NCBI GenBank assembly: GCA_038373885.1
Contig: JAWZYV010014451.1
Coordinates: forward strand, 62,001-126,000
Source: Cheiracanthium punctorium
Lineage: Eukaryota > Arthropoda > Arachnida > Araneae > Cheiracanthiidae
Direction: 5' to 3'
DNA: 64,000 nt
The notes beneath the pieces were generated by a model. That model saw only the letters and a list, made by a program, of their open reading frames with translations, was not told where the DNA came from and searched no databases. Both the position numbers and the translations under genes were made by a program. Below are positions 51,344 through 62,868 of this stretch, in pieces. How positions within the stretch are numbered: the stretch's first letter is position 1; each line of letters begins with the position of its first letter.

Positions 51344-52789
51344 TATATGAACTAAACCAATGCTTGAATTTTTAAATTCTCGATATAGATCCGCATATCA
51401 TTATATGCAACAAAATGAAATATACTCTCACACATTCTTCTAAACAAAGGCGTGTGCAGACAAAAGTAATTTTTCTGTAAGACTCCTAAAGACCCTCTGT
51501 ACACATTTCCCTTATGATAAAAATATCTCACAATGCATAATACTCAGCACATTTATTCCAGATAAATGTGTGTTGTTCGATTTTTTTATATAATATCACG
51601 GTTAAAAATATTTCCAGTAATCAAAAATATTGTGGACTATAGATTAAATACAAATAGAGATATAAAGAATTGTTAATCTACCATTCTCGGCTTGATTTCT
51701 CTTTCGGCTATGGTGCATGCTCCAAACTTTCTTCAATGTGAAAGCAATTATTTCTATAAAAATATTATCTTCAGTACTTGATATCGCCAAAAGCGTTTAA
51801 TTCCATTTCAAAGTTAGCGTGACGCTATTGATACGTAAACTAATTTTACTAATATGCAAACTAGCGCGATTGTTGGAAATCACCTTCTCTATTATTATGA
51901 ATGTTTTTCCTTCCTTCCCAGACAGGCACTGACTTTTACAAAAGTTTTAAAGGCTTTCAAGCGAAATTTAGAAATTTATGAGCCAAAACTTTTGAAAAGT
52001 TCTTCGGTTAGTTCTAAGCAACCGACGCAGCAATCACGAAGGTAATCAGGATTGATTATCAGATTGTGTGTACACACATCATTATTTATGAGGTTGGCTG
52101 CTAGGAGGATTTCTCGTAAATATTTATATCCTGCCGTTGGGAAATGGATTACTAGAATGAATGTCTATCTTTACTTGTCACAGTTGCCGTATTTTTAGTT
52201 TCACTTTTCGAACAAGGAAGATAAATCGTCCCCGGACATCAATTATAAGCCATATTCAAGAGCGAATTGATATATAAGCATACGCTACTGAACATAGATT
52301 AAAATAATAATGATAACTTTTTAAATGATAATTTTTTAAAAACCGCATACAACATGATTTTTCAAAATATAGTCAAATGTAATTTCTTTTATTTTAGTTT
52401 TCATGCAAAACACTATATACTTTGAAGTCTATAAAATCTAACAAAGTAAAACACGTCCTTTAAGGTTCGCGTATTTGTGTGTAGTATAAACTTTAAAGAT
52501 TAGAAGTTTTAACCAGTGGAGTTTTGAAATAACCAATTTAATTAATGTAAAAAGTGCACTATGATTTTTAACAACAACAATAAACCATCTTAAACTCAGC
52601 ATTTCTAAAACATTTTCTAACACAATGATTTTTTGGGGGGCAAATTTGATGAGATAACCTCAAAAAGGTTGTATATCACTATCCGTGTAATTTACTAAGA
52701 CGCTGTAGCTCAACTTTAAATGTTATTTCTGTACTTTAAATTAAGTACAAATGTTCATACACCTATTGTATTGAGCTCCAAGTAGATGA

Positions 52790-52845
52790 AGGTCTGCCGC
52801 AGACCATAATGTAATAGAAATTCTTTTCTGTGGTCCTGAGTGCTA
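52790..52845. repeat. Isolated fragment of the 170-bp satellite unit
   Basis: Shares GAAATTCTTTTCTGTGGTCC with 24735-24754 in the composite repeat. It indicates the same family dispersed elsewhere. Confidence 0.5.
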
Positions 52846-53197
52846 AGGTTTCGGTGTTAAAAAAACCTGTAAATGCTACATACACCAATTTAAACAGGAT
52901 ACATAACATAGTACCTAGGAATAACATGTATAAATTTTGCCAAATAGATGCATGTATATTTATAGTAGATTGACGAAAAGACGGTCGCGCAGACAAACCG
53001 AAACCATAAGTATTTTTCAATTTTGTAAGAAAGTGTTAAAAATTTCATTTGAAATCACTCCACAGAGCCCCGTGAACGGGGAATATGTTTTGAAACAATC
53101 TTAGAGCATTTCCATTTTCTGTCAGTTATGTATCTTTCTGTTGTAAAGTTCAATAATATAATTTCATTCTCTCACATCTCTTAGACAATAAAATAAT

Positions 53198-53222
53198 ATT
53201 TATTTATTTATTTATTTATTTT
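53198..53222. repeat. (ATTT)6 microsatellite
   Basis: Tetranucleotide run read directly. Confidence 0.9.
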
Positions 53223-54211
53223 AATTTATAAATTTCTGTATTTGCATACTCGAAGAAGAGTATTATGGTAGTAAATACTGAAATTGTAGTAAATTATGAA
53301 ATAGACGACATTTTCCAGATGATCAATAAGATAATGGAACTATATTTTCATTATCCCTTAAAAAATATCGTAAATTTAATGCCAGAATAAATGTAATGTT
53401 GAAATATTTGATATTTAGCTTATCTCATATCTCGGTAAAACTATGTGTATGAAATTAAGAGAAAATAAAAATAACTAGATAAAACAAGCAACTAAAAATA
53501 CAGTATGGTAGAAACTTCCTTTTTTAAATAGAAATTTCAGTTTATTATTATCATTAATACAGCTTGGTTTCTTTTGCAATATATTATTCAAAAAGGGAAT
53601 TTTGATGGTTATTTGCGATAAAACTTCAAATTTCATAATTGTATAAACTGTTAGATACATATAGAAATATATGTTACAATTATTTTTACACCTAGTTATA
53701 TTTAATTTTAAAAAAATGCCCTACATCTGCATGAGTGTGCATTATTTTAATAGCATATTCTAAATACATTATTGAAATGATTTTCACAAACTGCATATAT
53801 AATTTACGCGCTTTTCTTTTACTTTGTACATTAATTTTAAAAACGCATATATTTATTCAGAAGTCTTATATTTTTAATGTTTGAGAAGAAACAGAACATC
53901 TTTCTTCAAAGTAAAATTTTAACATCTAAAATCGTTTCTTCTCTTAAATGTACGAGTCAAAAACAAAATGAATTTGTCAATGATAAATTTTCTGTTTAAA
54001 AAAGTAGATTAAAAAAATGTTGGAAAACACTTTCTTAAAAGCTTATCCTCATTTGCATTAAGGAATATAAGATTACAGTTTCTTCCTAGAGGAAACGGAA
54101 AAGAGCTTTAACGCATTAAAATAGATTTAAGTACAGGATAAATTTTAAATCTGATCAATTCCATCTAAAGTTTTCTGGCTTAAAAATCTTATAAAGATGT
54201 GTATGTATATA

Positions 54212-54875
54212 CAGGTTGTCCAGCCTTAATGTGACCCAATAGCTAATTCCCGAACCGTTCGGTTTAGATATGCACTTCCAATTTGAAAATTGCTTTAAAA
54301 AAGGTAAAGGATGTTTTCACGTGCTTTTCGAACCAAAAAACCCATTTAGAAAAAAATTACAAAAAGTAAATTTTTATATGGTCCCCAGGTCCTATCACTT
54401 ATATTTAGGAAAAGATGCAGTACACAAAAACAAAGTAAGCACAAAAAGTTTCATTTTATTACGATAAAAACTGACCGAGTTATGGAACTATGTATGAAAA
54501 TCATACATTTCATCCAGTTTCTCGGCCATTTTCAAGAAGCTAGTAAGGGACCGTCTTGAAAATGGCCGTGAAAATGGATGAAATGTATGATTTCCAAAGT
54601 TCCATAACTCGGTCAGTTTTTATCGTAATAAAATGAAACTTTTTGTGTTTACTTTATTCTTGTGTACTCCATCTTTTCCTAAATATAAGTGATAGGACCT
54701 GGGGACCGTATAAAAATTTACATTTTGTAATTTTTTTCTAAATGGCTTTTTTGGTTCGAAAAGCACGTAAAAACATCCTTTACCTTTTTTAAAACATTTT
54801 TCAAATTGGAAGTGCATATCTAAACCGAATTGTTCGGGAATTAGCTATTGGTTCACATTAAGGCTGTACACTCTG
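54212..54875. mobile_element. 664-bp foldback element with ~320-bp arms
   Basis: Arms 54212-54536 and 54555-54875 are inverted copies separated by only 18 bp. Outer ends are CAGGTTGTCCAGCC and its inverted counterpart GGCTGTACACTCTG. TA lies on each side (54210-54211, 54876-54877), the target site expected for Tc1/mariner-type MITEs. A 65-codon frame occurs at the same place in each arm (54270-54467 plus, 54620-54817 minus) with 7 amino-acid differences. It starts MHFQFE and has no known domain, so duplication explains it without invoking a gene. Transcription through the element would give a long, nearly perfect RNA hairpin. Confidence 0.85.
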
Positions 54876-54879
54876 TATA

Positions 54880-55950
54880 ATGGAATTTTTATTTGCACAT
54901 TGTTTTTGTGGCATACATCTATGTCTAGCCGAATACAACTATTATACATTTGCGTCGGAACTAAGCTCCCGTCATTTTTTTAAATTAAGTTTTCAATAAA
55001 AATTATAAATTACCTAATTAATAATGTTTTATTTCTTCTTGAATGCAATTTTTTAATGGGTTTTTAATCTTTTAATCTCTCTTCATTGAACTGATGCTGG
55101 GCCGAGCGAATGAGGTGAACCTTTTATGTCAAAATTGACATTTCTGAGATTAGTATACCAATCATGAGAGGTTCTTTCAGCTGTGTCATCCTCTACATAT
55201 ACCACACATATACATATACCACGATATAAAGAGCATATTTTGCGGCTTTAGAATTTTGATTAAGAGCAAAAAGAAGGCAGTGTCGAAAATGCTCATTTTT
55301 CTCATTGGACTCTGCACTTAATTGATCAGAGAATTAGCTTAACGTGTCACAAACAGAAAGCACATAACATAGATGTCTGTAGAACAAAAGTCAATTGTTT
55401 CTTTTAAGACTCAAAAAAAGAATTAAAAAAGGCTTAACAAGCGGAATGTTAAAAAAAAAAAAAACTTGCCACCAACCCAATACATGTTTTTGTGTAAGTT
55501 AAAACGGTATACGAGGCAAATGAAATCTGCCGCAAAAATCGTATTTCAAAATCGCCCACCAGTGAGTAGGAGAAACAGTACAAAAAACACAGAAAAAGAA
55601 GACAAGAAAATTGTAAATATAAGCACCAGCACTTGTATGGAAACCTCTTTATAAATGAATCTCAGAAACTGGGTACTGTAGAACGAGAAGAGAGAACGCA
55701 AATAACACAGTTCGGGTGCTTCTCGCAGGATACGAGTTTATGGAACCGACTCTCTTTCGACCACAGTTTCATTAGAAAAATCTGCTTTCGTTCTATCCAT
55801 CGTTGCACAATACGTACAATACTCTCCAGTTTCATCGAATTTAGAATTTTTTTCAAACCTTGTCTCTTTTTCATATGTCAGTCATCAATATTTAAGAAAT
55901 AAAGAATAGGTCATACTTTATATCACACCGTGTATATATATACATATATA
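54880..55950. other. AT-rich stretch, no recognisable gene
   Basis: Open frames near 55466-55900 on both strands show no domain. A short A-run lies at 55451-55464. Confidence 0.4.
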
Positions 55951-56120
55951 CAGGGTGATTAGCTACCAGACTGACAAACTTGCAGGGGGTGTAGGTGTAC
56001 AGAGACTGTTCAGAATCACATAGCTATGCGGGGTTGAAAACTTCGTCTTCATATTCCTGTTAATAATCACTTTGGAAGAAGTGTTAAAGTGTGCGTCTAA
56101 TTTTTTAACCTAGTTTCATA
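55951..56120 (+). mobile_element. Transposon end, orphan
   Basis: TA followed by CAGGGTGATTAGCTACCAGA and GACAAACTTGCAGGGGGTG looks like the left end of a TIR element I associate with arachnid repeats. A matching right end was not found before 57.2 kb, though the GC-richer block at 56400-56600 may be internal sequence of the same element. Confidence 0.4.
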
Positions 56121-56639
56121 AACAATGGGTCTTTCCTCCATAATTTGGTTCAGTTTCAGAACTCTTAGCGGCCGGTCCCTATAAATTGAAAGTTGTTAAC
56201 TTTTATTTTGGATTTGCAAAATTTTACCGTTTGCGGGTTATTTGAAACATATCAATCAGGTATTAAGATGTTCTCTGATTAAGACGATTAAGAATTCTTA
56301 TATTAATTTCAAGTAGGGAACAACATTTCAAATTGTTTTCTGAGTAGCTGCGTATTGACGTTTCCAAAGGACGTTCTTTGCTTGAAATAATCAAACTTTA
56401 GAATAACTCACATAAAAGGTAACGGCCAATCTGGGCGCATGTTCCAGCAAAACATTTTCGTCTTTCATAAGCTGAAATACGCAGACAGCAACCACAGAAC
56501 AGTGAGGACTGAAATATTTTCACGTCACGACGGTTAACACGAGAGCTTTTCACGATCTCGATTGTGTGCTCATGCCAATCCGGCTATTGAGACACATTTA
56601 GTGGTTTCGAAAATGTCTGGATTACAATCTTCATTGAAT

Positions 56640-57214
56640 TATATTTATACATCTGTAAATAGTAGTAAAGAAACTAAACATATTTTCACTAATTCTATCA
56701 TGGTATGAAAGATTTCGATCATGTTTGAAAAATTTAATCAAAAGTTTTAAACTAAAATCGAAATTAATAATTTCTTATATTATTTTGTATATTGAATATA
56801 ATAGATTAGAAAATGCTTATACTCGTGTTAAAAATTGAGGATAGTTACAGGACACTTACGCTGCTTATTATTTTAACTATAACTGTAATATATTCGATGG
56901 AGGAAGTGCTTTTGCGAAAATCTGAGAAATCAAATTTATTAAAACAGCCATGAGAAAAATCTACTGCCCTTTGAAGTATAGTCTGATTAAACATTTTTGA
57001 GAAACTGAAAAGATCTTGAATTGAGGATTACAATATCAGTTAATGGATAATTTTATTAACTTAAATACAAGCAAAAGATGCAGCAATATCCATTTGTAAA
57101 TATTTATTATCAGAAAATGTTATACAACGCACAGAGAAATATTTAAGCTTGAGTAAAAACTTTAAAGCCAGCATAGAAAATAGCACATAACACAGAAAAA
57201 ATAAACTGTTAGAA
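56640..57214. other. AT-rich stretch, nothing recognised
   Basis: No coding or repeat signal between the orphan transposon end and the Tc3-like pseudogene. Confidence 0.5.
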
Positions 57215-58694
57215 ACTCGTGTAGGAACCACTCCTTGGAATTATTCCATATATTCTTTTTCCATAGATAGATAAAACTAGTTTTTGTTAAAGTTCAGTTT
57301 CGTTTTATACCATTCGTCTTCGATAGCAGATTTCAGTTCTACAGTTGAGGCAAAATATCTCCCATTTGCAAAAACACTTCTAAGTCAAAACATTAGTTCT
57401 CTATTCTGTTAAGTTCTGGAGAGATAGCATGGTATTTCAAAGTTTCAACATCGTTTACTTAGAACCAATTTTTAGGACTGTTACTCGAGCAGATATGTAC
57501 ATTATCTTGGTGATATTATCAATTTTATAATGCAAGAGATCCAGCATTTGGTAAAAGATAACTTGCTAGAACACTTTGAAATGCGTGTGAATTTATTTTA
57601 ACCTTGGCGAACACAACTGAACCCACACCATTGTCAGCAAAGCACCTCCAGGTCATGACAGAGCCTCTGCCTAATTGGCGCTTGGATAATGCTTCTTTTT
57701 CTTTACTTAAATCATGAAAATAGTACTTCCACACATCTGGTGGTCCATTCCTTTTTTTAATAAAAAAAATTTCCATCCAATGGTTATCCCAGGTCATTAC
57801 TTGCTGGCTGAATTTCAAAAGAACTATTTTGTGCTTCTGCAACAACTGAGGCTTAGCCAATTTTGCTGTATAACCCTTTGAACGCAACCACTTTCCATTG
57901 CTGAAAAAGAACAGCTGTTGCCATCGCTCGATTTAACTACCAGCAAGATGGCTAGTTGTTATCTGACACAGCTAAAGGTAGTTGTGTCAAAAATGATCTC
58001 TAGATCTGTGGCACGCGATGAACGATTAGATCGAGAGCCATGTTGGAGGTAGTTAAATCGAGCGATGGCAACGGCTGCCCTTTTTTAGAGTATTGGACCA
58101 TCCCGTTGTTCTCTATATCAATATATTTCCACTGTATTCACCAGTTTTCAGCAGATGCCAGTACTGTTAAAAGTAATTCTGGCATTCATTTTACAAATAA
58201 TCGACAATTTTTATGGGAAATAATGTTCTAAACAGAAGAGTATTCTCGTGTAACACCTTTAGGATTTTTTATTGAAATTAAATTTATTCTTCTTCAATCA
58301 AAACAGTCAAAAGTCAGATTTGTGTCCTCACGGCGACAATGCGTGTTAAATAGTTAAATATAATTTCTGGATCTTCTAACTGTATCATACACCGTTTTTT
58401 GACATTTTAGCATGTAGCCGGAGTAAGTTTCCTGGTTGAGTCCTTTCCAGTAGATGCAAGTCTGCAAACTCTTCTTTCATCACACGAAGACAAAGCTTTA
58501 GGTCTTCCCCCTGAATTCGTTTTGCTACAATTGTCTTTAAAAAAATGTTGACTGAAGTCTTTGATTTTCCTTTCTTTATTTCAATTTCCTTGCTTTATTC
58601 CTTTCTTAATTGTACAGTTATTCATTTTTGTTGAAGAAAAGAGAACTCCAATCTGCCCTTTTTCATGATCTGTTAACCTTGTACTTGTCGCCAT
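57215..58694 (-). pseudogene. Tc3-like transposase pseudogene, split by a MITE
   Basis: Starts at the ATG at 58694 with MATSTRLTDHEKGQ, the usual opening of Tc3-like transposases (Tc1/mariner superfamily; cut-and-paste at TA). The N-terminal linker is readable as GRPKALSSCDERRVCRLAS and STRKLTP near 58420-58500. Homology breaks at about 58355, where a MITE is inserted, and resumes at about 57870 with KPQLLQKHK. It continues through MTWDNHW, YYFHDLSKEKEALSKRQ, GSVMTW and HAFQSVLASYLLP, and in other frames through SPELNRIEN and NGRYFASTVELKSAI to about 57215. The first catalytic segment (family FSDEKKFNLDGPDG) is reduced to IKKRNGPPDV, so its aspartate is gone. The MITE, stops and frameshifts make it inactive. 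Confidence 0.85.
57874..58353. mobile_element. TTAA-type MITE with internal inverted duplication (480 bp)
   Basis: Starts CCCTTTGAACGCA and ends TGCGTGTTAAATAG. TTAA follows at 58354-58357 and ATAA precedes. Related to the 384-bp MITE at 30016. Inside, about 57909-57947 and 58034-58080 are inverted copies of GCCATCGCTCGATTTAACTA, a foldback the 30-kb copy lacks. Its insertion disrupts the Tc3-like pseudogene, so it is younger than that gene. Confidence 0.7.
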
Positions 58695-58699
58695 CTTAA

Positions 58700-60619
58700 C
58701 GAAGAGCTCCAAAACTTCGAAGAAATGTATGACAAGTTTTCAAATATAAGAGTTGTCAAAATCTAAGCAATTTCAGTAATATTTTAGCCAGCATATGCAT
58801 ATTTACTTTAAAACAGTTATTGGTGCCCTTAAAGTTTTTACTCATGCTGGATATACCGGTTATGTGTATGCGACCTTTTCTGGTAATTATATTATTTATA
58901 AATTATGTTTGTTGCTTTATTTCTTAACAGTGAACTTTAAAAAAATTATACAATTATATTTAAATCCCTTTTATTTCATTGTATCATAAATTTTTACTGA
59001 TCTTAAAGTTTTTACTCAGATTGTATATCGCTTTCATAATAAATTGTGCAAATTCGAGACGCCTTCTGCATATTCGCGCATTGTGTTCAAAAGGACAGAT
59101 GTAGACCTAAACGAGTGCTTTGAAGGCAATAGTTAGCGGAATATTAAGACTTTAACCTCTACTTAACATCCTGAACTACCTCTTGCGTAAGAATTTCCCA
59201 GACTTTGGGAATTGTTCTTCTGGCGCCCGTTTTTGTAGTATTTCCTCGAAAAGTTTTTCAGATGTAGTTGAAATTAATTGTTTAGAGAAGTTGTCCATAA
59301 AAAAAGCATAAGCGTCTCTAAAATATGCATACGGCTATGTATGCGTATGATCATATATGCTTATAGCCATGCTCCTACATAACAGACAAGATTCCAATTC
59401 CTCATTATTGTTCAATCAGAAACCAATGTCTCACAAACAAACTTCTCTTCACGAGCACAATTTGTGTTTGTAAAACAATTTATTTAATAAATGAAATACT
59501 GATATATATATTACTTTCTCAAATCTGGCTGATCTATTTTATTCTTTATTGCTAACGCTTCATTTTCAAGGGCTACTAAGATAAAGTTTTAGAAAATTCA
59601 ATCTAAAACTTTCAGAAAATCGCATGAAATAGAGCATTTTGCCGCAAAGTAAAAAAGCAAAATGCCTTCGCCTCCTATATGTCAGCGGGGACTTAGGAGC
59701 GTCATTCTCTCCAAATTGATATAAATACCATTTACTTTTACCATCCTCTTCGGAGACATTCCGTTCTCCTTCTATGGGAATTCGCGAAATTGATAAAATA
59801 TGACAGAATGCGTCATTTAACATCTTACGACCAAAGTTATCAGTGAAATATATCTTTATAAATATTATAAGCCTTTCTGAAAGCTCTTACCTTTTTTTAC
59901 AAGGATTTATATATATTAAACCTTAGTCTCCAGTTGAACAGACGCTTATTCCTTTCCATATCAAAAGTATAAAAAATAAGTAGGTGAATTTCCTATAACC
60001 CAGAGATTTTATTGCAATGTGCGTGTGAAATGTAATTTACTAAAACTTCCATCTTTAAGATTGGAATTTTAGGAAGTACTTTTTTTTATTAAATAATTTC
60101 TGGTAGTTAATACTTTGGAATACTGTTTGAGCAAAAGTTCTCTTAATGCATTTACAAATTGCTTAATATTTATTTACATCTTAAAAAATGAAGTTGATTC
60201 AAAGTTATATTACTTATGTCGGTTTTCTATTCTAGGGATTGTTCTTCAAAGAATGTGATCTTTATAATTTATAATAATAACTTCTCACATTTTTTTTAGG
60301 TTGTGTGTTTTCCGAAAAATTTAAACATTATTCACAGAACTAAATGCAAAATTTGGCACACAACTGAATAATTAATTGTTATTATTATTATTTGAGACGA
60401 TGCAATTATGAAGAGTAAAAACGTATGCTCATGGGTATAACAGTTCAAAATATTCCGTTTTTAATAAATTTCAAAAAGGCACAATAATTTTGAAGCTTCA
60501 ACCTAATATAACCCTACGAGTGAAACTAGACTCTGTAAATGTGTAAGTGCAAACAAACAAACGGCTGCACGAAATAAGTCCGATTGATTTTGAAAGCAAA
60601 ATCTAAAGTTAAAAATATA
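58700..60619. other. AT-rich stretch without recognised gene
   Basis: A minus-strand frame at 59566-59823 (includes EGERNVSEEDGKSKWYLYQF) is more polar than most and has a GTAAAAGT donor-like site inside. No family was recognised and I did not call it. Nothing else seen. Confidence 0.4.
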
Positions 60620-60650
60620 TTGGGTTAGCCCATAATTCCTGAATTATTTT
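60620..60650 (+). mobile_element. mariner-like terminal repeat, orphan
   Basis: TTGGGTTAGCCCATAATTCC after TATA resembles the outer end of mariner elements (TTGGGTTGGCC type). About 250 bp of unassigned sequence separates it from the Gypsy fragment. No transposase frame was recognised. Confidence 0.45.
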
Positions 60651-60900
60651 AACTGAACCTTTTGTTTTAAATGCAAACTTCTTAAAACGCTTCGAAATGG
60701 GTTTTGGCTCTGTTTTGTTGAGTTGATTATCCACTTTGATGACCTCAAATGAACAGAAACTATGTCAGTGCAAGAATAATGACTATTTTGTTGAGAAGAA
60801 GAAATCAGTGGAAATGTATTTTTAATTTGCTTTATGGAGATTAGCGCAGTAAATAACTGCCTGCAATTACTGTTTATGCATGGCTATAAGCTATGGCTAG

Positions 60901-61674
60901 ATTGCTCGTTTCGGTGTACCCAGTAGAGTTACTTTCGATCAGGGAAGACAGTTTGAGTCCCGCCTATTCCACTCATTTACACAATTATTGGGTGCAAAAC
61001 ACATTCATACCACCGCCTATCATCCCCAGTCTAATGGTCTTGTGGAAAACTGGCATAGGACCTGGAAGGCTTCTCTTCAAGCCCATCTTACGGATCCTAG
61101 ATTTGCCGATCGTTGGACGGACGTCCTTCCTACAACTTTGCTTGGACTGCGTGCTGCGTTCCGACAGTCGGTCAAGGCTTCTACTGCGGAACTGGTGTAT
61201 GGCGTTCCTTTACGGTTGCCAGGGGAATTTTTCACACCCACCAGCGTCGACGTCAACGCTGCAGACTTCGTCCGTCAGCTGAAAGACATTATGAGTGCCA
61301 TTTCGCCATCTAAGACAAGCAACCATGGTACTCGAAGTAGAACTTTCATTCCGCAAGATTTGCATAACTGCACTCATGTTTTCGTGCGACATGATGCTGT
61401 GCAACCTCCACTGAAGCCACCGTATGATGGACCGTACCCGGTATGGGACAGGTCAGAAAAGTTTTTTACTGTCCGAAAAGATAACAAGGACATTTTCGTC
61501 TCTATCGACAGGTTGAAACCAGCGTATATTGTGCAAGAACAGCCGCCACTGTTGCTCAGCAGCAAGCTGTCTGAGCCGAAACAGGAATCAAGCACAAAAG
61601 CTTTGCCTCTCCCAGCAACACCTGTACGACTTTCCCGATCTGGCCGCAGAGTTCATTTCAGGTACACTAAGTAG
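60901..61674 (+). pseudogene. Ty3/Gypsy integrase, C-terminal half
   Basis: One open frame from just after a TAG at 60898 to the stop at 61672-61674. It begins IARFGVPSRVTFDQGRQF, carrying the second catalytic aspartate of the DDE integrase core. HPQSNGLVENWHRTWK follows about 35 residues later with the catalytic glutamate. Then come the ADRWTDVLPTTLLGLR region, ELVYGVPLRLPGEFF, HVFVRHDAVQPPLKPPYDGP and FVSIDRLKPAY, the usual Gypsy integrase tail. It ends in a proline/serine-rich stretch. Integrase inserts the cDNA copy into the host genome. The zinc-binding HHCC domain, first aspartate, RT, RNase H and gag are absent: this is a 5'-truncated provirus. The remaining frame is intact, so the copy is fairly young. 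Its stop lies 3 bp before the 3' LTR. Confidence 0.9.
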
Positions 61675-61677
61675 ACC

Positions 61678-62051
61678 TGAAGCGGTAACGTTCCCACTGG
61701 GAAGGGGTACGAGGTGCGGTAGCAGAGTGTCGTTGCAAAGTTGCGGCATTGCGGTGGCAGAGTGTCGGGCAAATTTCCTGCCTGGCCGCCGATTACGAAA
61801 GCCACAGCAGAATGCGCGCGTGGTGACGTTGGCGTGGTGACGATGGTCAGGATCTGCAGAGATAACTCAACCGTGCTCGCGCTATATAACCGTGGTATAT
61901 AAGCAAGTGCTGTTGCGACAGCAAGTATTCCTGTTCTTAGTTAATAAAGTTTCCTAGTTTTTGAATGCGTACTCATTTTTAAGTTATCTGGATTAAGTTT
62001 AGACGGCGTGCTGGTTGTAAGATAAGTAAAACTCCAGCACCCGTAATATCA
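61678..62051 (+). mobile_element. 3' LTR of the plus-strand Gypsy element
   Basis: Begins TGAAGCGGTAACG directly after the integrase stop and is clearly less AT-rich than its surroundings. It has TATA boxes at 61883-61889 and 61896-61902 and AATAAA at 61943-61948, in the U3-R-U5 order expected. The end is set at TCA 62049-62051 by the TG...CA rule; CA at about 62039 is an alternative. Boundaries are approximate because the 5' LTR is not present for comparison. Confidence 0.65.
61883..61902 (+). promoter_or_regulatory. LTR TATA boxes
   Basis: TATATAA occurs twice (61883-61889, 61896-61902), about 45 nt upstream of the AATAAA in the LTR. The position fits Gypsy LTR promoters. Confidence 0.55.
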
Positions 62052-62063
62052 TACGAGTATACA

Positions 62064-62730
62064 ATTGTTGGCACAGTCTGCGCATGTTATAAACGAAGAT
62101 AATATTTTGTAAGATGTTAAAAAATTAATCTTAGTGACAGATTTTTTATAATAAACAAAAGTAAGACATTTTTGCAACACTTTTAGCATCTTAATTGTTC
62201 TATACCTATTATATACAACTTTAGGATGAATTTCATAAAAAAATATGTTATATTAAGACACTGCAACTTACCTGAAGTGAATTTTTGTATTTTAAGTTAG
62301 TTATTATCATAAGATTGTTACCAGGCAACATCCCAGACTGCACATAAGCTTACATTAAGCTTGACATTTCTTTGAATTTGACGTATTAACACAAGCTTGA
62401 CAGTTCAATGCATTTTAAGCTTGCAGCAAGCTTGGGGGAGTCATTTGAACTGTCAAGCTTGAATACAACTTGATTACTGCTTGATTTAGAAAGTCACATC
62501 CACATGTAGCTGTTACTACATCAAAAGATATTAATTAGCTTTAAAAATAAATGTCAAGTACATAATTCACCAATAAACTATTTATTTCTTTAACATATCG
62601 CATTTTTTGTAACCATTGTTGTTCTAAAAACTAATCATATATCCTTCTTGTTGTTGTTGCCATTAGGTATTTACAAAAATTTGTTTAAACAAAGATAATT
62701 ATTTTTTTCCTAGAGGTTACACTACTCACA
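62064..62730 (-). mobile_element. Putative 3' LTR of the minus-strand Gypsy element
   Basis: On the minus strand, the purine-rich GGAAGGGGAGTAC (62731-62743) is followed by TGTGAGTAGTGT starting at 62730, a standard polypurine tract and LTR start. The far end is tentatively CTGTGCCAACA at about 62064. It contains GAAATAAATAG as a possible polyadenylation signal and a palindromic block at 62393-62460. The far boundary is uncertain; only the polypurine side is firm. Confidence 0.5.
62393..62460. repeat. 16-bp inverted repeat with nested palindrome
   Basis: AAGCTTGACAGTTCAA at 62393-62408 and TTGAACTGTCAAGCTT at 62445-62460 are exact reverse complements. Between them AAGCTTGCAGCAAGCTT forms a second, smaller one. 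AAGCTTGACA recurs nearby at about 62357. It lies inside the putative LTR. Confidence 0.85.
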
Positions 62731-62743
62731 GTACTCCCCTTCC
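62731..62743 (-). promoter_or_regulatory. Polypurine tract of the minus-strand Gypsy element
   Basis: GGAAGGGGAGTAC immediately before the LTR's TGTGAG start. Such a tract primes plus-strand cDNA synthesis in LTR retrotransposons. Confidence 0.6.
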
Positions 62744-62781
62744 AAGCAACATAGTTGCGATACAGAAGAAAAATAAATGTT

Positions 62782-62855
62782 ACTTAAAATGAACTAATAT
62801 AAGCTAATAACTTAAAATGAACTAATATAAGCTAATAACTTAAAATGAACTAATT
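62782..62855. repeat. 28-bp tandem repeat, 2.6 copies
   Basis: ACTTAAAATGAACTAATATA and the following AGCTAATA repeat at 62782, 62810 and 62838. It lies between the pol stop and the polypurine tract. Confidence 0.9.
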
Positions 62856-62868
62856 ACATAAATGCTAT

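Larger units (their letters stand above)
51344..54209. other. AT-rich stretch with two small repeats
   Basis: Near 52790-52845, ACCATAATGTAATAGAAATT and TTTTCTGTGGTCCTG resemble the 170-bp unit at 24706. An (ATTT)n run lies at 53198-53222. No gene recognised. Confidence 0.5.

Noticed and set aside
54270..54817. Two similar 65-codon frames as a small gene family
   Set aside because: They are the two arms of one foldback element.
59566..59823. Polar minus-strand frame resembling an exon
   Set aside because: No family and no convincing acceptor; kept only as a note in the surrounding stretch.
62340..62470. Possible separate MITE formed by AAGCTTGACA repeats
   Set aside because: No outer terminal repeats or target duplication around it; treated as part of the putative LTR pending comparison.
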